Assembly (NCBI GenBank): GCA_000827325.1 | Contig: KN832881.1 | Location: 22,616 to 86,615, forward strand | Source of the DNA: Oidiodendron maius Zn | Taxonomy: Eukaryota > Ascomycota > Leotiomycetes > Myxotrichaceae | Reading direction: 5' to 3' | Length of the DNA stretch: 64,000 nt | Shown: positions 34,329 through 45,646 of the stretch, one piece after another | How positions within the stretch are numbered: position 1 is the first letter of the stretch | Layout of the letters: the number at the start of each line of letters is the position of its first letter | The notes under the pieces: generated by a model | Database searches by the model: none | Told to the model about the DNA's origin: nothing | The model's input: only the letters and a program-made list of their open reading frames with translations | Position numbers and translations under genes: made by a program

Positions 34329-36755
34329 TCAATGAGACCTCGCTTTCTTCTCATGCACCGGAGCTAGATTCCCGTCGTCTTCGAGTTCTAGTGGTCGCTT
34401 GGAGCTGCCAGGCCATGCGTTGAGTAAATACGGGGAAGTATAGGGCGCAGCCACGCTCAATGGTGACGTTGTAACTTCGCTATCAACTGGCGAGGGGGCG
34501 CCATACCTCCAAGATAGAGAGCTGGAGGGTGACGGTAATGTTCTTGATGCCTGATCCTGTTCGTCAACTTTCGCTTGTGGGTCGGTTTTGGCAGCAGTCA
34601 AGACGTGTTCAGGCTCTGTGTGCGGATTTTGTTCTGGTTGTGTCTTCCCGGAAATCGCAAGTGCCAGTTGGCCAACGTTAGATGAAACATTTTCTTGTAT
34701 TCCCTGGACCGTTGGTTCTTCAGAAGCATTGTGCGAATTCTCGGCACCTTTCTCCGCGAAGTATGTGAGAACCGACTTGTGGAGTGTAGCTGTCAACTCT
34801 GCATCGTCACCCTCCTCAAGTCCTGAGCTAGGTGTCTGCGAAACTGCAGAATCTGGTAAAGCAATGTTTGTTTGTTTTACAGCATCGCCAGAGGTGCTAA
34901 TTGCAGGGAATGCCTGAAATGATGAACTGGAGGTTTTGGGGTTTACTGGGTTGGAGCTGTGACGGTCCCCACCCTCAAGCGTATCCTCGGGCCTAATTGC
35001 TGGACCTGAAGCCTCGATATTGTCTGTTTCCCGAAGAAGTGGTTGTAGTTCCTCCAGCCATTTTCCTGCAATATTCCATACTTTTTGAGGCTCTCCAAGC
35101 GTTGCTGGTTTGAGTTTCTGCTGTGCTTTCCAGTTATTATAGCCTCCCAGGGAATGCACAATATTGTCTTTGCATGCTCTCCACAGAGCTTTCGCAAGCT
35201 CTTTCTTACTCGGTGGCGCTTCCGTAGGTTTGATTTGGTACAAACAAAGACAATTGCTAATCCACCTCCTATCTCCCCTGTTTTGATGTACTAAAATGTA
35301 TGTCTCGTTCTTTGAAGGCGTAGAATCCAAGAAATAAGATGAGACAGTCAGAGTCGCGGTTGTATCTTCTAGAGAATTGGAGTGTCATGAAAAGCGAAGG
35401 TATGAGTCTTCCGGCTCTTTAGGACTGCTGGCATTCTTCCTCCACTCATATATCGGAAATATCAATTCACGCTCAGTAAGAACCGCTGGCTGACATGTAT
35501 CAACGGAATGTGTATCAACGAATTCAAAGGTTGGACATTGTTTCGAGGAAGGAGTGCCCGCTATTTCGCGAAGGTGCTGTCTTCTGCAAGCAATCGCTGC
35601 TGCTAGACTGGCTTCGATATTCAAGCGCTGTAGGCCATGCAGCAAATTCACCGCATTCTGTCTGCTGAATTCTTTTGCATTAAGAAGTCTGCGGCCCATC
35701 CGTTTTGTGAAAGACTGAAGCTCATCGAGAGCCTCTCTGTCAAATACAGCACAGCTTATACATCTTCGCGGCTCCCAGGTGCTAGAAATCTCGGTATGGT
35801 ATATGATTGTGGCGAAAAGCTTCTCTGCTTCTGAGATGCCGTGGGTTTCCTGCCATCTAGTTTTGTGAGTCCAAATCTCTTCCATAGTACTGAGTACATC
35901 TTCGGAGACAAGAACATGGTTTTGGGACAAAGAGCTCTCGGCTTTGGTCACCAATACCTTCGGCGTCCTTCCCTTTGGAATAGAGTTCAGGAAGCCTTTG
36001 ACGTTGTGTTTAGTCACATAAGACATTGGAAGACCGATTCAATGATCCATGCAGGTCGGAAAACCCTGAGTCCGGGCCCGAGTTTAGAATCAAGTAAACC
36101 CCATGCTTCAATATTACAGTCGTCCTCTGTGTTGGTTTGAACAGGGTATTGAATAGAGCCTCTCCACTTCTCCATCTCTTCCGTCCTCCACTCGTCTCCT
36201 GCTAGTGAGCCAATGTCGTTGTCGGCCAGTGCACTCAAGGTATCCTCTTGATGACCCGAAAGAGTTCTTAACTGGCTGATGATCGTGGGTCTGTAAACAT
36301 CACGAGCCCAATCAAAGATGAAATCAATTATCAGGAGGTTTTGCAGATCCCAGTTATCTTCATTCACGTGACCCTGCAGATCGCCCAGCGCTGGGGTTCT
36401 CATGGCGGTTCCGGATTCCGTGGCATCAGGCTAGGATCTGCGTTCGTTCCCGTTGGTCTACCTGCTGCAAAGGAGGGATCTGTAAGGCGAGAGGGTCTGA
36501 GGTCACAGTCCCTGGGGTTACCAGTTCGTGTGTAGAGGGCTCGGGAGGGAATCGTCGTGGTGATGTCCGAAGGCCAGAAGATCGGAGATCCTTTTTAGAG
36601 TGGGAGGAAGTTTCTAAATGGGAAGGACTGGAGGGAGAAACTAGGGTCTCCGAATTTCGATGAAACTCTTTGATCATAGTATGAGTGCGAATCTTTAGTA
36701 TGCAAAATATCCAGCTTTCGAACGACATTGCCAGAATAAAAGTTACCTGGGCCAA
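34329..36755 (-). pseudogene. Broken gene of unknown family, large acidic/disordered protein
   Basis: Three long minus-strand frames line up as one gene. The piece 36403 to 36014 (MRTPALGDLQGHVNEDNWDL, IDFIFDWARDVYRPTI) overlaps the next by a few bases in another frame. The second (35385-36026, HKTRWQETHGISEAEKLFAT) and third (34329-35330, NETYILVHQNRGDRRW, LAKALWRACKDNIVH) share one frame and are split by a single TGA at about 35385. The C-terminal 200 residues are Ser/Pro/Glu-rich and end in RPLELEDDGNLAPVHEKKA. A further 5' disordered piece (36426-36755) is in yet another frame. The simplest reading is a recently broken single gene of about 750 residues or more. The product is unrecognised; it might be nuclear. 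Confidence 0.55.
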
Positions 36756-36955
36756 TTGAGAGTGTACCTGTTTTATTATTAAGCAGAAATCCCGGGTCGT
36801 GGGCCACTAAGGCAGCAACTTAAATGCCCGGCTTTTCACCCGGATAAATGTCGGTCCGTGATAGTCGCTATTGGTTCCCCTATATCTCCCTTTCTTTTAT
36901 TGTCTGAACTTCAATGTGTATGCCATATATGTCTTTCTCTTAATTCCCTCCCGCA

Positions 36956-38408
36956 ATGCTCCGTACAGGCATCCGGTTCCGGCGTCTCGGCATTGTGACT
37001 ATTATTTCGCTCCTCGCCCAGCTCGCCTTGATTGCGTGTCTCATCTGGGCTATCATTCTCTCTACGAACAGCGACGAGCACTTTCCCGAGTTGCTGAGGA
37101 AATTGCGACCTGCTGGCAATTGCCTATGTGAATCGAGCACGGTTTTCGATTGTAAATGGTCTCAGAGCCTACGACCAAGCAACAATGCACTTGTAACAGG
37201 AGCTACGGATACGACAGAGGAAGCATGGCAATTCAAACACGGGAGGGACGATGATGATCTCGGCATGAGCGAAGACAGGTGTAATGCAGCTTTCCCAGGT
37301 CTCTTTGAGGAAGTACACCGCGCGGTTCGGTGGAGGATCGAGCAAGGGAGAAATATAACGCGGGCAGACTTGGACGCTGTAACGATTGAGCGAGGGAGAA
37401 TTCGAGCCATGATAATCGACGGGAAGATTCGCGTCCTGGAAGCCAGCCACTCGTTTGACGACCACCGAAAGAGAGCCCTCGCGACCCTCTACTCTATTCA
37501 CCGTGCCATCTCTGCCGACCCGAAGGCGATTCCAAATATTGAATTCATCATCAGCCTAGATGACATGGTGGACACTCCCAGCCAATCCGTTTGGGCGCTC
37601 ACACGAAGAAGTCAAGATCATAATCTCTGGATTGTGCCGGATTTCGGGTTCTGGAGCTGGGATTTAGATGATATTGGGACGATTGACGATGTCGCTGAGC
37701 AGATTATAAGAGACGAAGGTGCAACCGGCTGGGATGCGAAGATACCGAAACTAGTCTGGCGGGGGACAACTAAAATGCTGCCCAAGTTACGAGGTGCATT
37801 GCTGGATGCTTCGAGGGGAAAGACGTGGGGGGACGTAGCAGCGTTAACCCCGGGTAGTCCCCCTAAGAATTATCTTGGCGCTGCGGATCAGTGCAGATAT
37901 ATGTTCCTGGCTCACGCAGAAGGTGTGTACATCGTCCGATTCCCTTGAATGCTGGATATGTCAGCTAAAACCTCCCCTAGGTCGCAGCTACTCCGGATCC
38001 TTGAAATATCGACAACTCTGTCGATCGGTAATAGTCATTCACAAGCTACAGTGGATCCAGCATTACCACTACCTCCTTGTCGCAAACGGGACAGAGCAGA
38101 ACTATGTCGAAGTAGAGCGGGATTTCTCAGACCTCACCGCGAAGATGGAATACCTAGTATCACATCCAGAAGAAGCGAAACGCATTGCGGACAACAATGT
38201 CAAGACGTTTCGAGAGCGCTATTTTTCCCCGGCGGCTGGAGCGTGCTACTGGCGCGCATTAATCCATGGCTGGGCCGCGTCTTCTTTTCAACCAGAGACG
38301 TTCGAATCTACACCCGAAGGAGATGTGCGGCCGCGAGGTATGCGATTCGAGAATTTTGCGTATGTCTATCCGGCCGTCCTCAATTGGCAAGATCGATTAA
38401 TTTACTGA
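36956..38408 (+). CDS. CAP10-family glycosyltransferase (type II membrane protein)
   Basis: Exons 36956-37922 and 37981-38408 (58-bp intron, phase 1) give 464 residues. After a short basic N-terminus, LGIVTIISLLAQLALIACLI forms the single membrane anchor. The lumenal part carries CAP10/KDEL-motif glycosyltransferase signatures: NIEFIISLDDM, DHNLWIVPDFGFWSWD, IPKLVWRGTTKM, CRYMFLAHAEG, then, across the intron, RSYSGSLKYRQLCRSVIVIH and a C-terminal Arg/Tyr-rich end (NNVKTFRERYFSPAAGACYW). Fungal CAP10 proteins transfer xylose or glucose to wall or capsule polysaccharide or protein; the acceptor here is unknown. The WRG motif and the HAEG-SYSG junction support the intron model. The gene is intact. 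Confidence 0.88.
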
Positions 38409-39090
38409 TATGATGTAGAGTTATTAATACCGCTGATCAGATGGAATTCAAGTGGAACAAAAGCAGGAAATGAACGATAACGATAATGATAAACAGCGCC
38501 ATACAAGTGGATAAGTCTAGGACTTCTTTGCCTCGGGTAACCTTAGAGTCACAAAGACCAGCACGCCTGGAGTACGAATGAATAGAATGTGGTGCGGGAC
38601 ACCGCTCTAACCATTCGCGTCAAGTACGAGGAAGAGCAATATTAAGAGTGTGCTTGTACAACTGTTCTCGCAGAGAATTACAGGTACAATACCGGTACAT
38701 CGACCCAGGCAATATTAGATTGCTCCTTGAAGCCATTACATTATAGCCAGCAAGAATTATTGCTTGAAGAAGAATGAGAAGAGAGACAGAAGAAAGAAAG
38801 GGATCCGTACGGGCACTATGTTAGTGCACGCCCTACACTAGCTAGATACTAGATCTATATATACTGCATCACATAGCTTTGGCCAAATATATGTAATTCC
38901 GACATACTTCCTTAAGACTTGTATCGTAGAGGGTTACATTACAAGATTTCATCTCCGTTGGCCCAAATTTGAGCCAAAGTTACGGCGTTTAAATTGTCTT
39001 TTTTTATTATTTTATAGTGTACATGAATTGGCTTTGCCCCACATTACCATATTACCACATATTTTTATATATATTATAATCCAGGGTTCA
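38409..39090. other. Intergenic between convergent genes
   Basis: Convergent 3' ends. The minus strand at about 38600-38630 shows a tRNA-like A-box (tggttagagcgg) without a matching B-box, so no tRNA is called. A+T-rich at 38990-39075. Confidence 0.4.
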
Positions 39091-41687
39091 CTAGTTCACA
39101 TTTATTACATGTGCTCCGCTCTGAACTGGGACAGTCACGTATCCGTCGGCGAATGATGCCCCTGAACCTTGTTCTGCCTTCCCGTTCCACACTTGGTTCC
39201 CATCCACGGTCACTTCACTACTTATGTTACTCACGGGTACACTCACATCTCCTTGTGTACCTGCAGGAACCTGAACCTGCAAGATAAACAGTGATGATGA
39301 ATTTTCCGCTGTCCAGTAGATGCTCAGTGGTCCGTTTGGAGTCGGGACTACTCCTTGCGCCCACGTTACATCACCCGGAATTGGCTTGATTGTCCATGTC
39401 TGGAAGCCAGGACCGGTGGGAATAGCTCCGAGCACGAAATTTGTCAAAGCAGGCAGTACCCCTGTACTCCAGCCATGTGCGGCGCTAGTGTATGCTCCTT
39501 CATACATAGATCCATCAGTGCCTATGCCTTCCCAGAACGTTACTGTCGGGTCATGACTTGTCATCCAGCCATACATGCGTCGAATCTGATCTAATGCAGT
39601 TGCCGCAGAGCCTGATAGAAATCGGGCTTGAATCTCAAAGTAGGAGATGAAAGCGTATACACGCTCAGAAAAGCCAGCACCCAGGCTGTCATTGTCATAG
39701 AACGGATTGCCATATGGCAAAGCATGTGAGTCTAGATAGGATAGCAGAGCCGTGGTTTGCGAAGGAGAACTGACTGCAGCGAGAACAGAGATGGAATTAC
39801 CATCTTGTGCGTGGCTCACAATTCCTGATAACGAGTCAAGGTAGGCCCCAGATGAATTATCCCAGAGGTACTTGTTTATCGCTGCAGACACTGTTTCGGC
39901 TCGTTGGGTCCAGTCAGCGGCGTCGGATTCGTGGCCACCCAAGAAGGTGGCGATACTAGCGGCATTCTTTAGAGCCAAGACATAGAGTGCGTTGTAATAA
40001 GTTATTGTGCCAGAACGAGGGAGAAAAGCATAGTCGCCATAGCCAGAGGCACCGCCATCATCTTTGTCGAGGAGTGACGTGGTTGAATTTGTGACAGAAG
40101 GATACCAGTCGTTCAGCACCCTCTGGAGCGTAGAATAATACTTCTGCATGTAGGCAGAGTCACCGGTATATACAAAGAGATCATAGCTACAGACAACCCA
40201 GTAGAGTGGGTAGTCAAAGAGAGGTAGAGTATAATTGTTGATGCTCGCTGGAGGGATCCAACCGTCAGCACGTTGATGGTCCGCAAGATCCGCGATGACA
40301 TTGACAGACGCTTCAGGAACGTTGTGAGTAAGGTAGAGCGTTCTTGCAGAAACAGCAAGATCCCCAACATATGGATCGCGGTCCCGCTTAGCACCGTCAA
40401 AGATGACAAGCTTTCCAATAAGGCTGGGACTTGCAGCACCCCGGGGATCCGTGTCGTTAACTCGGAAGGTATCGATAACCATGTCATTTGTGTAAGCTGC
40501 ATCGAACCACATTTGGCTCAGTTCGGCATCCGAACACTCAAACCACCCAGTGAAGGTATCTGGGGTGCCAAGGAATGCCGTGTAGTTCAGAGAAACGGAG
40601 TCAATGACTACCTCGCCATAGGCTTCTGTATACGGAGAATCACTTGCTAAAGCATCCAGGGAGATCCTCATATACCGGAAACCATGCAGGCCATCGGCAC
40701 AGACTTGATCTCCGTAGAGGCATCCGTGCGTGTCGGTCCAGAGATATGGCTCAGCAGGAACTGCAAATTGGTCCGAGCCCGGTGTGATGGTATCACCCTG
40801 GAATATATCAGCAGCCATCAACTTAAGACACGATTTGGAACAAGTACATTATCAGAACGAGTAAAATCACTGGTCTCTGTAAGGTATGTGGTGGTCTCAG
40901 AGAAGGCAAGTCGAACTCCCGGAGAGTTACTGGACGCCCCCCCAAAAGATATGCGCGGAAAACCAACAACATTAATACCGAAGTCAAGGACGATGGTGGG
41001 CACCGCCGGGGGCTCTGGCACAAGTGCTGGGTAAACCTCATTAATCCTCGTGTATTCGCCGGAAGCAAGCGCCTGGTCCTGAGTCACCGTGATCCGGATA
41101 CCGTTGACGGCGACTGCCGGCTCATCGAAAGGTACTTGGATTAGAACTGCGCTGTTGCCAGTGACTGTTCCAGCGAGAGACCAGGTCCCGCTCTCGAGCG
41201 TTTCCACAGTGAAGTCCACTGGGACACCATCAGAATTCGACAGCACCGTGACACCCGCCAGATCTAGACTGGAAGGGGTTATGATGGTAAGTATATCTGG
41301 ATACGCCGCAAGCGTGTCATCATTCCAAAACGTCGCGGTATTGCCATCGATGGCATTCGAAGGGTCATAAGTGCGAGCTTGCCCATCTCCGGAATTAGGG
41401 GCGTGGAAGCTGGACGCGTTTGCCACCGTTCCAGTCGGCCATGAGGGAGGCGTAGAAGGTTGGGCTCGCGAGAGGATTGTTGAGCCATCTTGCTGCAGCA
41501 AACCTTCGGGGTTGGTGACATTTCCCGTGGTGTAATTGGAAAGTATCTGCACGGGATACACGATGTTTGTGCTTGGCCCTCGAATATACTGTTGCCAGGA
41601 ATCTGATCCTGAGTCTGCTGTTGCAGCGGGAGAAGCCAGAAGAGGCAGCCAGAAGAGTGAGAGGCAGACAAACAGGAGCAACGCCAT
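39091..41687 (-). CDS. Secreted GH78 alpha-L-rhamnosidase
   Basis: Exons 41687-40848 and 40797-39091 (minus); the 50-bp intron 40798-40847 (GTACTT to TTCCAG) joins RSDN to GDTITPGSDQ in phase 0, giving 848 residues. The chosen start gives the signal peptide MALLLFVCLSLFWLPLLASP; an upstream in-frame ATG at 41738 would add 17 hydrophilic residues and is less likely. About residues 95-220 form a discoidin-like carbohydrate-binding fold (FHAPNSGDGQARTYDPSNAI, NGIRITVTQ). The (alpha/alpha)6 catalytic part has DGAKRDRDPYVGDLAVSART, ADGWIPPASINNY, VTFWEGIGTDGSMYEG and AAHGWSTGVLPALTNFVLG, typical of fungal family 78 enzymes that release terminal rhamnose from plant glycosides. A C-terminal beta-sandwich completes it. 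The gene looks functional. Confidence 0.92.
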
Positions 41688-42563
41688 CCTTAAAGTCAGA
41701 CTGAGGTGAGTTGGATCGGTCTCTCTCCCAAGAACCATCTAACAGATAAATACCCTCTAGAGGAGCTAGAACCAGCCCATGGTTTATATCGAGATCTGAT
41801 ACAGAGTCAGACCGCTAGTAGCCTCTCCCACGGCCATGGTACCCTGCTATGGTTGCATGAGTTCGGGGGGTTGATTGCCCGAGAAAACAGAATCGGGTGG
41901 CGACCTTTGCGAGGATCTGCGTAGTCCATGATGCGTTGGATGGCCTTCCTTCCACCAGGATGCTATTCCGGCGGTCCTTGTCGGCGTGATCTGGCAGGCA
42001 CGTTCACGAGCCGGACTGTTCGGGATGGATAACCGGAGCCGAGTGCGGGCCATATCAATAGACCATGGACCCCGTTGCAGTACTGGAGAATAGAGGATCT
42101 TGTTACTTATTGTCGACTGCTGTAGCGCATAATAAAACCCTTTACTGTAGATCCATCCAGCCACGAAGCCAGCGGATTAAGATCGCCCGAGATTAAAGGG
42201 GATTGCATGTGTTCCTGCAGGATTTAAATCCCAGGAGCAACGTTACTAGGGAAACACCCCACGGCTCCTTTTCCCCGCTTCCATCTCCTCCGTAAGGAAC
42301 AGTAGAAGCCGAGTATGGGACGCCGAATATACGCTAATTTATGAAGGCTATAATTTATATTATAAAGTTAAATGCCCTTAATAAGTAAGCTAAATAAAGA
42401 AGGATGCGAGATACCTTCCTGCATTTACGTAGTCCCTACTCTAAATAACTTGCCTCTCTGCTACAGTAACATCTGCGGAAATGTATTAATAAGAGGCACA
42501 GTTATTGCTAGCCCTCTAAGCTATCACCGTAAAACAGTCTCAAATGGAGCGTTTGCACTCCTA
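41688..42563. other. Upstream region of the rhamnosidase gene
   Basis: It is 0.9 kb long with no gene. ATAAATA-type TATA sequence lies near 41744. The part beyond 42300 becomes A+T-rich. Confidence 0.4.
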
Positions 42564-42753
42564 TCCCCCCTTGAATAAATGTCACCTCGCCACTTTAGAT
42601 CCTTTGAACCGCTTAACTCAGACGAGTATGAAATGAAGGAGTTTTGCCCTATGCATCCGACCAAAACTTACAGAATCCTTCGAGATATACTCGTACCAGT
42701 CAAGCAGCTTTAAGGCGAAAAAGTGGGGAGGTGACATTTATTCAAGGGGGGAG
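42564..42753. mobile_element. MITE (Tc1/mariner type), 190 bp
   Basis: The ends are inverted repeats of about 30 bp: ccccccttgaataaatgtca at the left and its complement at the right (tgacatttattcaagggggg), continuing through cctc(g/c)ccactt. TA dinucleotides flank both sides (42562-42563 and 42754-42755), as expected for TA target duplication. Inside, a 45-codon frame (MSPRHFRSFEPLNSDEYEM) starts within the left repeat and stops in the right half. It is too short to supply its own transposase. Confidence 0.85.
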
Positions 42754-43196
42754 TAGTATAATAACGTATAATAATAGCCTTGTTTAATAATAATCATACG
42801 GCTCTATAGCTAACTATGATATTGTAGTTCTAAAGTTCGATAACTTGGCGATTTAAAGAAATCTGTAATTCTTTGGCGGATAATTCTTAATTATATAGTA
42901 AGAGTAGAGCTCCGAGCCGGTCGCGCCAAGAAGCTCACGGAACTAACTAGTCGTTTAAACCCGTCCTTGTACCACCGTCTTAATCAATTCTTGTCCTTAA
43001 AGTCCACTAGTCTTCGTCCTGCAAACCCAATAAGCTTCTTCTCATCTTCTACGATAGGTGATCGGACTTTCACCGGCGATCTTAGCATATTTCACGGACA
43101 CCTTGATCTGAACCAGCTTGGACGCTGCCTCTCTTCTTCCCTACTGATGGCATGGTGCAGAGTAACTTCGGGAAGATTATACATCTTCTTGATAAA
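42754..43196. other. Intergenic, A+T-rich
   Basis: An A+T-rich stretch to about 42900, then mixed sequence with a 77-codon plus frame of no recognisable kind. Confidence 0.3.
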
Positions 43197-43508
43197 TTAA
43201 TAGGGATTTGACTTCCCTTTCCATACTGGCTCTATGTGGGCGGAGATGCACCTTGTGCCACTGAAGTGGAGGAGGAAGCTCGTGGTCATCCTCTTGGAGA
43301 GCTCGGAGAGGATGGTGGCCCATCGTGCCTCCATCGTCTCTATTTCCATGTTAGCATTGTCCGCTGTCCTCTTGAGCCTCCTTCGGGCATCTGCTGTCAT
43401 ATCTTGATCGCTTCCAGATGCGATGGGGCAGGCTGTGATGAGAAGCACGAGGGCGCATTTGACCGCCGGAAACAGCAGGTTATGGAGCTCACACAGCCGA
43501 TGATACAA
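43197..43508 (-). pseudogene. Truncated paralogue of the orphan gene at 49277-50029
   Basis: The segment coding IASGSDQDMTADARRRLKRT then ADNANMEIE matches the 5' end of the gene at 50029 (MTADARRRLKRTADDDNIEIE) at DNA level: 43345-43440 against 49970-50065, about 90% by eye. Downstream the match stops and the frame ends soon after (HIEPVWKGKSNPY). Only the first 30 or so residues of the family are left. Confidence 0.6.
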
Positions 43509-44102
43509 AGCGAGACCGGAGTCGACTGGAGAAGAGGGGGGTTGTGTAGATGAGGTGGGCAGAGAAGTCCAGCACTTCGCTCTTCTTAGTTTGGCTCGCG
43601 GTCATCACATATTGATCTGAGTTATACGGCAAGCACGACGAAGAAGGACCTTCGAGCTGTGTACATGCCTCGAGTGTAGTCAAAGGACAGAAGAAGAAAA
43701 AGAAAAGGACAATGAATTCTGGGAAGGAGTCATTGTTGAGATGCCGTTTCAAACCCAGGACCTTGGCAATTAGGGAGCGGGTATGTCGGGCTTCGGGATT
43801 CAAGTCACGCAGGGAGTTCTGGTGCATTTAATAGCAGAGGAGTGGGAAAGTGCATGTGGATGCTTAATGGTGAGACGAGCAAGCGATACGCCGTAAACTT
43901 TCGTGAGGAGGGAGAAACAGGAGGGCATAGCAACTTGTATAATTTGCGACAGGCAACAATCTTGATGCTTTTGTTCAACCGAAACTGCATCCTTTGTTTT
44001 TCCCATTTCCTTCACCGGGAATCAACATGATAATCCTCCCTCTAACAGGCCATGATGAGGCGTTGCCCTTCTCCCATTCTCCCTACTTGTAGCTCCTGCA
44101 TC
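43509..44102. other. Intergenic, 0.6 kb
   Basis: Short frames on both strands only. Downstream side of the S28 gene. Confidence 0.4.
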
Positions 44103-44418
44103 TTATCTGAGGCGTCGAGCTTCTCGCTCGGATTCCAAGAGGCACAAAATGTCATCCTCGCGCACTATTGATAAGTTAGCCGCCGCTCACTTCATAGAGG
44201 AGCGTAAACTCTACCGGGGCCTTTGACATTGCGAATGATAGACCGAGTTGTATCATCCATAAACTCGACGCGAACCTGCGTAACGCCTCCACGGGAACCT
44301 ATTTTTGATTATTAGTTTGACATATACGAAGAGTAGGTCCTGTGCAAGATTGCATACCGGTTCGGCCGAGGACTCGGGTCACCTTGACGAGCTTCACGGG
44401 GACTTTGGAGGAATCCAT
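44103..44418 (-). CDS. RPS28: 40S ribosomal protein S28
   Basis: Three small exons on the minus strand: 44418-44358, 44298-44215 and 44164-44103, with introns of 59 bp (44299-44357) and 50 bp (44165-44214). They total 207 bp and 68 residues, the normal length of eukaryotic S28e. The sequence is the conserved S28e protein: [67 protein letters not shown]. It binds the small-subunit head near the mRNA exit channel. Both introns have GCTAAC-like or related branch sites and split codons in matching phase. It is intact and is a housekeeping gene set among accessory DNA. Confidence 0.95.
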
Positions 44419-45646
44419 TGGTGCGACTGATCGGATTGAGGGAAGGTGTGTAGAAAGTCAGTCGTAGGAAGTAGATTTGTGCGATTTTCTTCGCTTATGG
44501 TCTCGGTGGTTAAAAATTCCCTTGCGCTTACCAAAAAGCACGTGATCAATAGGGCCTGGTCTTTAAGTTAAGTAACTTACCTAGGGATAGCCTACTTAAC
44601 TGGCACTTAACTCTGGAGATTGAAGCCCAAGCTCTAACATATATATATATTCCTTAGATAAGAAGGTGTTATTCTAAAGAGTCACTCACCAAAGCACTAT
44701 TATACAACTATATTACGTGCCTTTCACATTTTATTATTCTGCCTGTGATACCTGTACGATTACTAATCTTACAGAAGTTTGTAGCCATATTGAGTTTAGC
44801 GCATCTTCCGTACATCGCCCCTTGAAATCTGGAGAGTTTAGTCACGTGACGGGTTATAATTTGTGTTTCAAGAACTCTCTTGATTTTCAACTATCTGGCT
44901 AATCTAGGAGTTTATGTAGACTGCAATGATCGATATATTGCGTAATACAGGCTAAGGAGTGTACAAGTGCAAGTAAAGGAGTAAGGCTTCTGTTTTAAGG
45001 GGATTTAAGCAACGCGTTCTTTGTTCCTTTGGTAGTTCAGATCAATACCTAGCCATCACTAAAACTAACCTTTGCCCTACGTGACGCCTTGGCATGGGCC
45101 GACTGAACATCAGAACAATCATACCAATGACCTAGACTTCGCGCCAGCAAAAGGTGAGGTCCAAATATTTGGCTTCTCAAGCACATCTCCGCTTTAGGCT
45201 GCTTAGCAAGACGCTGGACATCCAGAATTGATAAGTTATACAGCATGTTTAATGCCTATAAAGGACTACTATTATAAAATAAAGTTATAGAGGTTAGATA
45301 AAAGAGACAGGATAGGATAATAACGCCTTTATAGGGATTTATACTAATAAATAGGAAAATGTGGGTCAGTTAAGCTTTCTGTCGGTCATTAATCCGTCAG
45401 CCGTGAATCGGTCGGTGTGAACATAATGGCTTGTGTAGAACGATTCGGACCTCCCGATGTTCCAATGGGCATTAAGAGAAATTGGCAAATGTCATTGGGA
45501 AACAACGAGGCCTAGCAGCGTTAACTCATTGGGTGGGATGCAATCTCATGGTGATTTTTATATGTCAGTAAGTAAAAGCTCCAAATCAATCCCCAAAATT
45601 ATTTCTTCCTCACTCGAAGGAATTGAACTCTCCACTTAGTTCACAT
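44419..45646. other. Intergenic, 1.2 kb
   Basis: This is the S28 upstream region and the S53 protease downstream region. An atatatatat run lies at about 44640-44650. No gene or repeat was recognised. Confidence 0.4.

Noticed and set aside
38560-38640. tRNA gene on the minus strand (A-box-like tggttagagcgg)
   Set aside because: No B-box and no acceptor stem. At most a tRNA-derived relic.
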